Part shown: positions 1 through 8,719 of the stretch, piece after piece | How the letters are laid out: each line of letters begins with the position of its first letter | Position numbering within the stretch: the first letter of the stretch is position 1 | Source: G963669295 sp963669295 | Lineage (GTDB): Bacteria; Bacteroidota; Bacteroidia; Flavobacteriales_D; CALLUQ01 | Direction of reading: 5' to 3' | NCBI GenBank assembly: GCA_963669295.1 | Contig: OY769938.1 | Span: 5,704,001-5,768,000 of the forward strand | DNA: 64,000 bases | Position numbers and translations under genes: made by a program | The notes under the pieces: model-generated | Databases searched by the model: none | Told to the model about the DNA's origin: nothing | Seen by the model: the letters and a program-made list of their open reading frames with translations, nothing else

Positions 1-1782
1 AAACACATTGTAAAGTCGTACCAGCTCGTACGTGTAGTTTGCTATGATTGCCGGACTATAGGCTTCTCCTGCCTCTTTAATGGCAACAGGAAAGTCGTAA
101 ATTGCCTTAATCAGTTCACGCTCTTCGGGTACCAGGGTTACCTCAGATACATCATAATTCAACTCCATTTCCTCCACTTTTCTAAGAATTGCACGAGTTC
201 GCACGTAGGTAAAGGAAATAAAGGCGCTTGTATTCCCATTAAAATCAATGGATTCTTTAGGGTTAAACAACATTTGCCGTTCCGGGTCAACTTTAAGAAT
301 GTAATACTTAATGGCTCCAATTCCTATTGACCGGTATACATGTTCCTTTTCCTGTGGTGTTAAACCTTCCAACTTGCCCAACTCTTCTGCTGTTTCCGCA
401 GCATTTTTCACCATCTCTGCCATCAAGTCATCTGCATCTACAACAGTACCCTCTCTCGACTTCATTTTCCCTTCAGGCAGCTCAACCATTCCATAAGAGA
501 GGTGACGGCAATTCTTTGCCCATGAGTAACCCAATTTATCCAGGATAATAAACAATACTTTAAAGTGATGATCCTGCTCATTCCCTACCGTATAGGTTAT
601 ACCATCAATTGATGGGTAGTCGTTATAGCGAAGTATGGCCGTTCCAATATCCTGGGTCATGTACACGGCTGTTCCATCAGAACGAAGCACTAGCTTATCG
701 TCCAACTTTTCTTGAGAAAGGTCGCACCATACCGAACCATCGTCCTTCTGATAAAAAACACCTTTCTCCAGTCCTTCATCTATTTGCTCTTTGCCCAAAA
801 GGTAAGTTTCTGACTCGTAATACAACTTGTCGAAATCTACTCCCATGGTTTTGTAAGTAACATCAAAGCCATCGTATACCCAACCATTCATAGTTTCCCA
901 AAGCTGGTATACTTCAGGATCTTTGGCCTCCCACTTTCGCAGCATGTCTTGAGCTTCCAGGATAATTGGAGCTTCTTTGGTTGCTTGCTCATAAATTGTT
1001 TTTACAGCAATCAACTGTTCTTTCTCTAATACGGTAAGTGGTTCTTTTTTTGCCTTTTTCTCCCTTTTTTCAAGTGTAGCTTTTAATGCTTTTATATCAG
1101 ACTCGTTGCTTAAAACGTCGTACGCCTGCTGCTTTTGCTCAACCAATTCCTGAATTTCCGTTTTGTAGGCCTGATCAAACTTCACATAATAATCTCCTAC
1201 TAACTTATCTCCTTTTATGCCTACAGATTCCGGGGTCGCTCCATCTCCCCATTTAAGCCATGCAAGCATCGACTTACAGATATGAATTCCTCTATCATTA
1301 ATGATCTGAACTTTAACCACCTCATGTCCATTGGCCTTTAGTATCTCCGCAACAGAGTATCCGAGAAAATTGTTCCTTAAATGACCAAGGTGCAATGGTT
1401 TATTGGTATTAGGCGATGAGTATTCCACCATTTTAGTAATTCCACTTGGTGAAGCAACGCCATAGTTTTCATGTTGCATGGCATGCTCAAAAAAGTTCAA
1501 CCAAAAACGATTAGCTATCGAAAGGTTTAAGAACCCTTTTACAACATTATAGTTCACCACTTCCTCTACATGCTCTTGTAAATAAGCTCCCAACTCTTCC
1601 GCAGTGGCTTCAGGAGATTTTTTAGACCACCTCAATAATGGAAAAGCAACTATGGTAACATCTCCTTCAAATTCTTTCCTGGTTTTTTGTACTTGAATTT
1701 GACCCTGAGCAACCTCATCAGTATGGTATAATTTTTTAACTGCAGCTAGTGTGGCCTCTATTACCACTTTCTCGATATTCAT
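1..1782 (-). CDS. argS: Arginyl-tRNA synthetase, C-terminus cut by window start
   Basis: Class I aminoacyl-tRNA synthetase that charges tRNA-Arg with arginine in the cytoplasm. Reading the minus strand from 1782 gives 594 codons with no stop before the window edge, so the end of the anticodon-binding domain is missing. The HIGH motif is seen as HLGH at about residues 131-134, inside the ArgS-typical SSPNTNKPLHLGHLRNN. The KMSKS equivalent is GKMKSREGTVV near residue 438. A lysine/glutamate-rich stretch around residues 200-250 looks like a coiled-coil insertion. An in-frame ATG at 1797 would add five residues; I chose 1782 because MNIEKV resembles the usual start. It lies 19 nt after arginase on the same strand and probably shares its transcript. 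Confidence 0.95.
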   Translation of the reverse strand, partial: MNIEKVVIEATLAAVKKLYHTDEVAQGQIQVQKTRKEFEGDVTIVAFPLLRWSKKSPEATAEELGAYLQEHVEEVVNYNVVKGFLNLSIANRFWLNFFEHAMQHENYGVASPSGITKMVEYSSPNTNKPLHLGHLRNNFLGYSVAEILKANGHEVVKVQIINDRGIHICKSMLAWLKWGDGATPESVGIKGDKLVGDYYVKFDQAYKTEIQELVEQKQQAYDVLSNESDIKALKATLEKREKKAKKEPLTVLEKEQLIAVKTIYEQATKEAPIILEAQDMLRKWEAKDPEVYQLWETMNGWVYDGFDVTYKTMGVDFDKLYYESETYLLGKEQIDEGLEKGVFYQKDDGSVWCDLSQEKLDDKLVLRSDGTAVYMTQDIGTAILRYNDYPSIDGITYTVGNEQDHHFKVLFIILDKLGYSWAKNCRHLSYGMVELPEGKMKSREGTVVDADDLMAEMVKNAAETAEELGKLEGLTPQEKEHVYRSIGIGAIKYYILKVDPERQMLFNPKESIDFNGNTSAFISFTYVRTRAILRKVEEMELNYDVSEVTLVPEERELIKAIYDFPVAIKEAGEAYSPAIIANYTYELVRLYNVF

Positions 1783-1801
1783 TTCCTCTATTATCATCAC
1801 T

Positions 1802-2770
1802 TTACAATGTGACTTGTGTTTTATTCGTAATTAAATTTGTTGCTTTCTCCAAAATTGCGAAAGCAGTATCTGCCATCGCATTGCACTTATTATCAAGTGT
1901 AGGGTTTACCTCAACGATTTCGAAGCAGCATACTTTTTCACTTTCAAGGATGCCCAGCAATAACCCTTCAGCTTCTTGAACCGTTAGCCCATTTTCAACT
2001 GGTGTTCCTGTTCCCCTGGATATTTCTGGATCCATACTATCCACATCAAACGAAACATAAATTAAGTCGCAAGTTTCTAATTGACTCAATACATTTTGAA
2101 CTATATGTTCTACTCCTTTTTCTCTAACATCTTCAACAGTATGGTTTTTGATGCTGTGTTTTGCAAGCAAATGATCTTCACCTTCTTCGGTACTCCTTAC
2201 AGCTACAAAAACGATGTTTTCAGGTTTTACTTTTGGCACAACGCCTCCGGTATTCTTTAGTTGTTCCCACAGTTCCCTGGTTATTTCTTTTACCTCATTG
2301 CATTGCTTCTCCATATTATCTTCTCCTAAAGCGGTGGCTAATGGCATTCCATGTATATTGCCTGAAGGAGTTGTATAAGGCGTGTGTAAGTCTGCATGTG
2401 CATCTACCCAAATAACTCCTAATTCCTTATCCGGGTATGCTTTTTTTATTCCTGCAATTGTTCCGCCTGCTGTAGAATGATCGCCTGCGAGAACAATCGG
2501 AAAACTCTCAGAAGCATTCAACACGTTTGATAACTCATAACAAATGCGCTCATACACTTTTACCACCCCTTTTGCTCGTTTGGCCCATTTTGTATCTGTA
2601 CCATCAAGCAACATCTCATTTTCCGTGTCAATATGAATACTTTCGTGCGTTTTAAAGTAGGTGCTTTCAGCATTAAGTGCTGCAATCTTCATAGCATCAA
2701 TTCCTAAGCTAGCGCCTCTTGTGCCAGCTCCAAGCTCAGATTTCACCTCAATAAGTTGTACCGGTTTCAT
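1802..2770 (-). CDS. rocF: Arginase
   Basis: Manganese enzyme of the ureohydrolase family that hydrolyses arginine to ornithine and urea. The 322-residue length is normal. The metal ligands are visible as AGDHS, WVDAHADLHTP and SFDVDSMDP, and the SGNIHGMPLA loop after the second motif favours arginase over agmatinase. It is the first gene of a unit with argS, so a gene that consumes arginine is co-transcribed with the gene that charges it. Ornithine aminotransferase, the next step of catabolism, lies at 59391-60638 in the same window. A -7-like box lies about 30 nt upstream of the start. Confidence 0.93.
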   Translation of the reverse strand: MKPVQLIEVKSELGAGTRGASLGIDAMKIAALNAESTYFKTHESIHIDTENEMLLDGTDTKWAKRAKGVVKVYERICYELSNVLNASESFPIVLAGDHSTAGGTIAGIKKAYPDKELGVIWVDAHADLHTPYTTPSGNIHGMPLATALGEDNMEKQCNEVKEITRELWEQLKNTGGVVPKVKPENIVFVAVRSTEEGEDHLLAKHSIKNHTVEDVREKGVEHIVQNVLSQLETCDLIYVSFDVDSMDPEISRGTGTPVENGLTVQEAEGLLLGILESEKVCCFEIVEVNPTLDNKCNAMADTAFAILEKATNLITNKTQVTL

Positions 2771-2801
2771 GAATTGGTATTTGGTTTCAAATCAGAAAAC
2801 A

Positions 2802-2809
2802 CAAAGGTA
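2802..2809 (-). promoter_or_regulatory. Bacteroidota -7 box for arginase-argS
   Basis: The minus strand reads TACCTTTG, a full match to the Bacteroidota TAnnTTTG element, 31 nt before the arginase ATG. No clear -33 TTG lies at the usual 19-20 nt spacing. The rest of the 301-bp gap 2771-3071 holds only this box, the plus-strand box at 2975 and a weak 34-codon ORF. Confidence 0.4.
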
Positions 2810-2974
2810 ATTATCATAAAGGTTATTGACCAGACTTTGCACGTTTATTATTGTACCGAAAATAAATGCCCTTTTCCAATGGTATTAACCTATGCTTTTA
2901 GCCGACCTTAAAGAGCAAAACCACGAATTGATCAACAAGAAAATGCAATTAATCGAAAATGAAGAAAAAGTTAA

Positions 2975-2982
2975 TATATTTG
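2975..2982 (+). promoter_or_regulatory. Bacteroidota -7 box for the DUF4412-like pair
   Basis: TATATTTG matches TAnnTTTG about 90 nt before the start at 3072. There is no good -33 TTG. The call rests on one box and on position. Confidence 0.3.
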
Positions 2983-3071
2983 CAGGTATTCCGTAAAAGC
3001 ATTACAAAATAGCGTTTCCTAACCAACACTTCACAAACATTTACGGAGCACAGAAAAGCAGGTAAGACTTC

Positions 3072-3803
3072 ATGAAATTCAACCTAGAATCTTTTACGTT
3101 CTCTTTTCCTACCTCCTCCATGATTTGGGTTGTTTGTGTGGCTATGCTTATCACTTCATGTGAAGGTGGCTTATTTGGTAGCGAAAGCATTGATGAGGGC
3201 ATCATTGAATACGAAGTAAGTTACCCCTATTTTGAGAATACAAGCTTAATGACTGAGTTTATGCCCGATTTGATGGTCATGAAATTCAAAGACAATCAGT
3301 ACCACAATGAAATCTCAGTTGGAGGAGCTTTTAGTACCAACCTGATTACCAATTGTACTGAAAAAACCATTGAACAGTATGTTGATGTGTTTGGAGAGAA
3401 GATTGCCATTAAGCTAGACCAACAAGGTACTGAACAGATGTTAGACGATGCTTTTGAACAACTTACCATTATTCACACTAATGAAACTGATAGTGTGGCA
3501 GGGTATTTGTGTAAAAAGGCAATAGCCATCTTTGATGATGTTTCACAACCGGAAATTGTGTTGTATTACACTACGGACATTAAACTAACGAATCCCAATT
3601 GGTGCAACCAGTTTTTTGAAATTGATGGCGTTCTATTAAGGTATGAAATTGAGCAACATGATTTACGCACACGTTTTACTGCAATTTCAGTGCAAAAAGC
3701 TGAATTGACCGATGCCGATTTCAAAATAGAAGAAGAGTATGAAGATGTTACTACAGACAGAATGATGTTGGAATTGCAGGACGTTTTTGACGTTTTTAAA
3801 TAA
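3072..3803 (+). CDS. Putative lipoprotein, DUF4412-like
   Basis: Function unknown. The N-terminus is hydrophobic and ends in a lipobox-like LITSC at about residues 27-31, so it is probably a lipoprotein. An internal ATG at codon 17 (MIWVVCVAM) may be the true start, since it would place the signal peptide directly at the N-terminus. The mature part resembles the next gene product: both have an acylated or secreted start, a GIIEYEVSY or GKVVYGIQY first strand, an AGYLCKKA or AGYKCKKA motif, and a YYTT or YYTE segment. The two are therefore paralogues sitting 9 nt apart. The AGYxCKKA and YYT pattern is typical of DUF4412/GLPGLI-type Bacteroidota envelope proteins. Confidence 0.8.
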   Translation: MKFNLESFTFSFPTSSMIWVVCVAMLITSCEGGLFGSESIDEGIIEYEVSYPYFENTSLMTEFMPDLMVMKFKDNQYHNEISVGGAFSTNLITNCTEKTIEQYVDVFGEKIAIKLDQQGTEQMLDDAFEQLTIIHTNETDSVAGYLCKKAIAIFDDVSQPEIVLYYTTDIKLTNPNWCNQFFEIDGVLLRYEIEQHDLRTRFTAISVQKAELTDADFKIEEEYEDVTTDRMMLELQDVFDVFK

Positions 3804-3812
3804 AGGAAAATT

Positions 3813-4481
3813 ATGAAAAGTATTAAATTATCATTGGTATTGCTTGGATTGTCAGTCACTGGTTTTTTCACAACGGTTGCTGCACAAAGTAAGTTTGAGG
3901 GAAAAGTGGTTTATGGGATTCAGTATGAAGATGTTCCTCAAGAAATGGAGGGTTATGAATCGATGCTACCACAAGAAATGAGTATCCACATAAAAGGCCC
4001 AAAAACAAGGTTAGAGCAGAGTATGGGAATGGGAGGACAACAAGTTGTTATTACCAACACAGAAACCAAAGTTAGTTCGCTTTTACTCGATCTTATGGGG
4101 CAAAAAATTCATATAAAGTTGTCGAAAGAAGAGGTAGAGGAAAACGAAAAGCTAAAGGTAAAGCCTGAAGTGAAATACGTGAATGAAAAGAAAAAAATTG
4201 CTGGTTACAAGTGTAAAAAGGCTGAACTTACTTACGAAACAGGTGAAACTATTACTGTTTATTACACCGAAAAAATCCCTAGTAGTGCCCATAATGAATA
4301 CTCTTACTTAAAGGGCTATCCGTTAGAGTATCAATCTACTCAAAGCGGAATGATGGTTACTTTAAGTGCAAAAGAAGTGAAGGAAACATCGATTGAGGAT
4401 TCTTCTTTTGAAGTACCAGAAGGCTATGATGAGATGAGTATGGATGAATTCCAACAAATGATTGGTGGAATGGGTAATTAA
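3813..4481 (+). CDS. Secreted DUF4412-like protein
   Basis: A 222-residue protein of unknown function with a clear Sec signal peptide (MKSIKLSLVLLGLSVTGFF, cleavage after VAAQ). The mature region begins with a KFEGKVVYGIQYED strand and carries AGYKCKKAEL near residue 130. It ends in an acidic, methionine-rich tail (DEMSMDEFQQMIGGMGN). It is a paralogue of the lipoprotein 9 nt upstream and is followed by a strong terminator, so the two form a bicistronic unit. A periplasmic or outer-membrane location is inferred from the signal. Confidence 0.85.
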   Translation: MKSIKLSLVLLGLSVTGFFTTVAAQSKFEGKVVYGIQYEDVPQEMEGYESMLPQEMSIHIKGPKTRLEQSMGMGGQQVVITNTETKVSSLLLDLMGQKIHIKLSKEEVEENEKLKVKPEVKYVNEKKKIAGYKCKKAELTYETGETITVYYTEKIPSSAHNEYSYLKGYPLEYQSTQSGMMVTLSAKEVKETSIEDSSFEVPEGYDEMSMDEFQQMIGGMGN

Positions 4482-4501
4482 CTGAAAGTATCTTTTTTTT
4501 G

Positions 4502-4530
4502 AAAGCCATTGCTCTAGCAATGGCTTTTTT
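4502..4530 (+). terminator. Rho-independent terminator after DUF4412-like pair
   Basis: A perfect 11-bp stem AAAGCCATTGC / GCAATGGCTTT with a TCTA loop runs into a T-rich tail. It lies 20 nt after the stop codon at 4481. Confidence 0.9.
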
Positions 4531-4601
4531 ATTTTATTCCATTAACATTCAATTGTTAAAATACTCTCTCCTCTCCTACCTTTCCCTACCTTGTTAAATC
4601 G

Positions 4602-4609
4602 TACTTTTG
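4602..4609 (+). promoter_or_regulatory. Bacteroidota -7 box for ftsK-lolA
   Basis: TACTTTTG matches TAnnTTTG. Transcription would start near 4615, which leaves a short leader before the ftsK ATG at 4641 and makes that start more likely than the one at 4623. No clear -33 TTG. Confidence 0.35.
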
Positions 4610-4640
4610 ATGCTTACAGGCAATGCCTGATGTATTTGCT

Positions 4641-7115
4641 ATGGCCAAAAACCAATATAAAGAGAAAACGCCCCCAGGTAAAAAGAAAGCCACTAAGAAG
4701 AAAGGGAAAGCAAAAACCAGTTTTAACCTTTCTAAAGTCAAACATTTCTTTGGAGATGAGCGCTTGCACAAAATCGCTGGTTTAGCATTGTTGCTATTCT
4801 CGGTCTATCTCTTTATTGCTTTTACTTCGTTTTTATTCACCTGGGAGGTAGATCAGGATAAGCTCTCCGGGTCATGGTCGGAGTTTTTCTTTGATCAGGA
4901 AATTGAGGTAGAAAATTGGTTGGGTAAAACAGGAGCTATTATTTCACATCAATTCGTACATCGGTGGTTTGGTATAGCTTCGTATGTATTTGTACTTGTT
5001 TCCTTTATCATTGGATTTAAAGTATTGTTTAAGATTAGCCTCTTGCCTATAGGCAAAACCTTGAAGTATTCTTTGTTTAACTTATTGTGGCTTTCTATAG
5101 CCTTTGGCTATCTTTTTGAAGCCCCATACGACTTTATGGGAGGAGCCTTTGGTTATCATGTTAGCGATTGGTTGTCTTCTGTTGTTGGTAGTATTGGCAC
5201 TGGCTTTCTACTCATCTTCTCCATGTTCACGTTTGTTGTGGTGGCTTTCAATCCCAAGTTTGATTGGTTGAAACAACTGTTTGAAAAGAAAGTCGATGAA
5301 GAAACCATTCCTGAAGACGAGCACGAGGCCATCAATACCATTCGTGAAGAAGATGTCATTGAAGAAGAAGAAACACCTCCAGTTGAATTGGCCATTGAAG
5401 AGCCTGAGGAAAAAGACCCTCCTAAAGAAGAAGAGGAACATGTGGTAATAGATGAGGGTGTGGTGATGCCTGAAGAGGAAGTAACATCTATTGAAACGAA
5501 AAAACCAGAAGAAGAGGGAGAATTTTCTGTTGAAGTAGCTCAAGAAGAAGAGGCTCTATCGGAAGGGGAAATCAATAAAAAGCTGGAGGAATTTGGAGAA
5601 TATGACCCAAAGCTTGATTTGGCCTCCTATAAGCTCCCTTCCATAGACTTATTAGAAAATCATGGAGACAATAGCATAAGTGTAGACAAAGACGAGCTAG
5701 AGGCCAATAAGAACAGGATTATTGAGACCCTTGGAAACTATAGCATTAAGATTTCAAAAATTAAGGCGACCATTGGACCCACCGTTACCTTGTATGAAAT
5801 TGTTCCTGCCCCTGGTGTGAGAATTTCAAAAATTAAGAACCTGGAAGACGATATTGCTCTTAGCCTTGCTGCGCTTGGCATTAGAATTATTGCTCCTATT
5901 CCTGGTAAAGGAACCATTGGTATTGAGGTACCTAATTCCAACCCAGATATTGTTTCCATGCGCACCTTAATTGCATCCGATAAATTTCAAAATTCTGAAA
6001 TGGCACTCCCTATTGCCTTAGGGAAAACCATTTCGAATGAGACCTTTATTACCGATTTAGCAAAGATGCCCCACCTTTTAATGGCAGGTGCTACAGGTCA
6101 GGGAAAGTCGGTTGGCTTAAATGCCATTTTGGTTTCATTACTTTACAAGAAGCATCCATCACAGATTAAATTTGTTTTAGTCGACCCTAAAAAGGTTGAA
6201 TTGACATTGTTCAACAAGATTGAACGTCACTTTTTGGCCAAATTACCCGATGCTGAAGAGCCAATTATCACCGACACCTCGAAAGTGGTGAATACGCTCA
6301 ACTCGCTGTGTGTAGAAATGGATAATAGGTATGAGATGTTGAAGGAGGCACAGGTACGAAATATTAAAGAATACAATGCTAAGTTCATTGCTCGAAAATT
6401 AAATCCAGAAAAAGGCCATCGATACCTTCCTTACATTGTGTTAGTGGTAGATGAGTTTGCTGATTTAATTATGACTGCGGGGAAAGAAGTGGAAACACCC
6501 ATTGCACGATTGGCTCAACTAGCTCGTGCCATAGGCATTCATTTAATTATAGCTACGCAACGGCCTTCGGTGAACATTATTACTGGAACAATTAAAGCTA
6601 ACTTCCCTGCTAGAATTGCTTTCCGAGTCACCTCTAAAATTGACTCTCGTACGATTTTAGATGCGGGAGGAGCTGATCAGTTGATTGGTAGAGGAGATAT
6701 GTTGCTGTCTACAGGAAGTGAAATCATCAGACTTCAATGTGGCTTTGTTGATACTCCTGAGGTAGATGAGATTACTACCTATATTGGCGATCAGCGAGGC
6801 TACCCAGATGCCTTCATCTTACCAGAGTTCATTGATGAAAGTGCAGGCGACTCATTATCTATCGATGATGATGATCGCGATGCTTTGTTTGAGGATGCTG
6901 CCAGAGTAGTGGTAATGCACCAACAAGGTTCTGCTTCCCTTTTACAACGTAAACTTAAATTAGGGTATAATCGTGCCGGCCGAATTGTTGATCAATTAGA
7001 GGCTGCAGGCATCATTGGGCCCTTTGAAGGAAGCAAAGCCCGTAAAGTATTAATTCCTGATGAATATAGTTTGGAACAGTTTTTGAATAACCAATCTTCA
7101 AACGAAGAAAACTAA
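4641..7115 (+). CDS. ftsK: DNA translocase FtsK
   Basis: Division-linked DNA pump of the FtsK/SpoIIIE family that moves chromosome ends across the septum for dimer resolution. The N-terminus is highly basic and is followed by about four membrane segments. A long acidic linker rich in Glu and Pro follows (roughly residues 220-320). The RecA-like motor has Walker A GATGQGKS near residue 482 and Walker B LVVDEFADLI near 600. The C-terminal gamma domain (ASLLQRKLKLGYNRAGRIVDQLE), which reads KOPS sites, is complete. An upstream in-frame ATG at 4623 would add six residues; I prefer MAKNQYKEK. lolA follows after 5 nt. Confidence 0.95.
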   Translation: MAKNQYKEKTPPGKKKATKKKGKAKTSFNLSKVKHFFGDERLHKIAGLALLLFSVYLFIAFTSFLFTWEVDQDKLSGSWSEFFFDQEIEVENWLGKTGAIISHQFVHRWFGIASYVFVLVSFIIGFKVLFKISLLPIGKTLKYSLFNLLWLSIAFGYLFEAPYDFMGGAFGYHVSDWLSSVVGSIGTGFLLIFSMFTFVVVAFNPKFDWLKQLFEKKVDEETIPEDEHEAINTIREEDVIEEEETPPVELAIEEPEEKDPPKEEEEHVVIDEGVVMPEEEVTSIETKKPEEEGEFSVEVAQEEEALSEGEINKKLEEFGEYDPKLDLASYKLPSIDLLENHGDNSISVDKDELEANKNRIIETLGNYSIKISKIKATIGPTVTLYEIVPAPGVRISKIKNLEDDIALSLAALGIRIIAPIPGKGTIGIEVPNSNPDIVSMRTLIASDKFQNSEMALPIALGKTISNETFITDLAKMPHLLMAGATGQGKSVGLNAILVSLLYKKHPSQIKFVLVDPKKVELTLFNKIERHFLAKLPDAEEPIITDTSKVVNTLNSLCVEMDNRYEMLKEAQVRNIKEYNAKFIARKLNPEKGHRYLPYIVLVVDEFADLIMTAGKEVETPIARLAQLARAIGIHLIIATQRPSVNIITGTIKANFPARIAFRVTSKIDSRTILDAGGADQLIGRGDMLLSTGSEIIRLQCGFVDTPEVDEITTYIGDQRGYPDAFILPEFIDESAGDSLSIDDDDRDALFEDAARVVVMHQQGSASLLQRKLKLGYNRAGRIVDQLEAAGIIGPFEGSKARKVLIPDEYSLEQFLNNQSSNEEN

Positions 7116-7120
7116 CAAAA

Positions 7121-7780
7121 ATGAAAACAATTGCTTTATTAGTTTGTATGGCCATGTTGGGAACAAGCGATTATGCTGCTCCCGTACAAACGGATCAAGA
7201 TCCGAAGGCTAAGAAGGTGTTGGATGCATTAAGCAGTAAAACAAAAGCATATAAAACCATTCATGCTGAGTTTGCTTATACCTTGAAAAATGAAGAGGAT
7301 GACTTTGAATTGACGCAAGATGGAGTTGCTTACATCAAGGGGCAAAAGTTCTGGGTAAAACTAGAAGGGAATACCATTTTCTCGGATGGAAAGTACTTAT
7401 ACACTTACAGTAAAGATGAAGGGGAAACCTATAAGAATAACCTTGACAATGGTGAAGGCAGTTTCAATCCGGCAGACATCTTTAACATGTCGTACGACAA
7501 GGAGTTTAAGTACAAGTACGAAAGAGAAACCAAGGTGAATGGTGTAGCAGCGCATGAAATCCGTTTATTCCCTAAACAGCAGAAATCTTATCATACTTTA
7601 GTCTTGTATGTAGATAAAGCTAAGAGCGAGATTATGAAAGTAATTTCCAAAGGGAAAGAAGGCAGTGATTTTATTTACGCCATCAAAACATTCACACCGA
7701 ACAAAGAAGTGTCTGATTCAAAATTTACGTACAGTGCTACGAAATATCCTGGAGATATTCTGGATTTAACGGATGAATAG
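7121..7780 (+). CDS. lolA: LolA-like outer-membrane lipoprotein carrier
   Basis: Periplasmic chaperone that carries lipoproteins to the outer membrane. The 219-residue product starts with a signal peptide (MKTIALLVCMAMLGTSDYAA). It has the LolA fold pattern: a helix with KAYKTIHAEFAYTL, strands such as DGVAYIKGQKFWVK, then DGKYLYTYS. Five nucleotides separate it from ftsK, a pairing I know from other Bacteroidota. A bidirectional terminator follows, closing the operon. Confidence 0.85.
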   Translation: MKTIALLVCMAMLGTSDYAAPVQTDQDPKAKKVLDALSSKTKAYKTIHAEFAYTLKNEEDDFELTQDGVAYIKGQKFWVKLEGNTIFSDGKYLYTYSKDEGETYKNNLDNGEGSFNPADIFNMSYDKEFKYKYERETKVNGVAAHEIRLFPKQQKSYHTLVLYVDKAKSEIMKVISKGKEGSDFIYAIKTFTPNKEVSDSKFTYSATKYPGDILDLTDE

Positions 7781-7800
7781 CTACTATTAAGAAATAGTTA

Positions 7801-7827
7801 AAAAGGAGGCAATTGCCTCCTTTTTTT
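7801..7827. terminator. Bidirectional terminator between lolA and hemF
   Basis: The palindrome AAAAGGAGGCAATTGCCTCC with a T run on the plus side and an A run on the other can stop transcription from both convergent genes. It touches the hemF stop codon. Confidence 0.85.
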
Positions 7828-8719
7828 ATGCCCAGTTAATTCCTTTTCTTAATAATTTCAAGGTCTTTTCCTCTTCAGAGTCGGGGGTTACTTGATGATT
7901 ATACACCCATGACGCATTGGTAGGTAAGCTCATTAAAATGGATTCGATTCTCCCGTTCGTTTCCAACCCAAACTTTGTGCCTCTATCGTACACCAGGTTA
8001 AACTCTACATAACGCCCACGACGGATGTGTTGCCAGGCCTTGTTAGCCTCATTATAAGGCTTGTTCCTGTGCTTATTTACCAATGTAGTATAAAGCGGTG
8101 CAAAGAGCTCTCCAACCTCTACCACAAACTCAAACCGTTGTTGCAAAGAATAATCATCCGTTGGCTGTAGACGATCAAAGAAAATGCCTCCTATTCCCCT
8201 GGTTTCGTTTCTATGAGTAATGTAAAAATAATTGTCTGCCCATTCCTTAAACTCATCGTAATAGCTTTTGCTATGCTTATTACAAATCTCCTTTAAGGCT
8301 TCATGAAAGTATTTCGCATCTTCTTCTACCACATAGTGCGGAGTAAGGTCTATTCCGCCTCCAAACCACTTCACCCCATTCGACATTTCAAAGTAGCGAA
8401 TATTCATATGAATGATTGGCACAAAGGGATTTATTGGGTGAAGCACTATAGAAACACCTGTGGCATAAAATTGTGCATCTCCAGTACCTAGCTCCTTCGC
8501 AATAATGGCTGGCATTTTTCCATGAACGGCAGAAAAGTTAACGCCTCCTTTTTCCAGTACATTTCCATTTTGAATAACGCGTGTGCGTCCTCCTCCTCCT
8601 CCATCACGTTCCCATAAATCTTGCTCAAATGTTGCCAGACCATCGCATTGCTCAAGGCGCTCGCAAATGCTATCCTGAATGGATTTGAATCTTTTTGTAA
8701 TTGTTTCCTTATTCAGCAC
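7826..8719 (-). CDS. hemF: Oxygen-dependent coproporphyrinogen III oxidase
   Basis: Aerobic haem-pathway enzyme that decarboxylates coproporphyrinogen III to protoporphyrinogen IX. The 297-residue length and the motifs FGGGIDLTPHYV, NETRGIGGIFFD and YVEFNLVYDRGTKFGL are diagnostic. The start codon is GTG, and its first base overlaps the last base of the upstream gene's TAG stop (TAGTG). Translation is therefore probably coupled to the LysM gene. It is the last gene of a guaA-LysM-hemF unit. Confidence 0.94.
   Translation of the reverse strand: MLNKETITKRFKSIQDSICERLEQCDGLATFEQDLWERDGGGGGRTRVIQNGNVLEKGGVNFSAVHGKMPAIIAKELGTGDAQFYATGVSIVLHPINPFVPIIHMNIRYFEMSNGVKWFGGGIDLTPHYVVEEDAKYFHEALKEICNKHSKSYYDEFKEWADNYFYITHRNETRGIGGIFFDRLQPTDDYSLQQRFEFVVEVGELFAPLYTTLVNKHRNKPYNEANKAWQHIRRGRYVEFNLVYDRGTKFGLETNGRIESILMSLPTNASWVYNHQVTPDSEEEKTLKLLRKGINWA

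Noticed and set aside
2892..2996. A 34-codon plus-strand ORF (MLLADLKEQNHEL...) upstream of the DUF4412-like pair
   Set aside because: It runs through the TATATTTG promoter box at 2975, has no signal or domain, and such a length arises easily by chance in AT-rich DNA.
5208..5543. Antisense ORF within ftsK (and similar long frames opposite other genes)
   Set aside because: It is a shadow of the acidic linker of ftsK: low-complexity Phe/Arg translation with no own start context.
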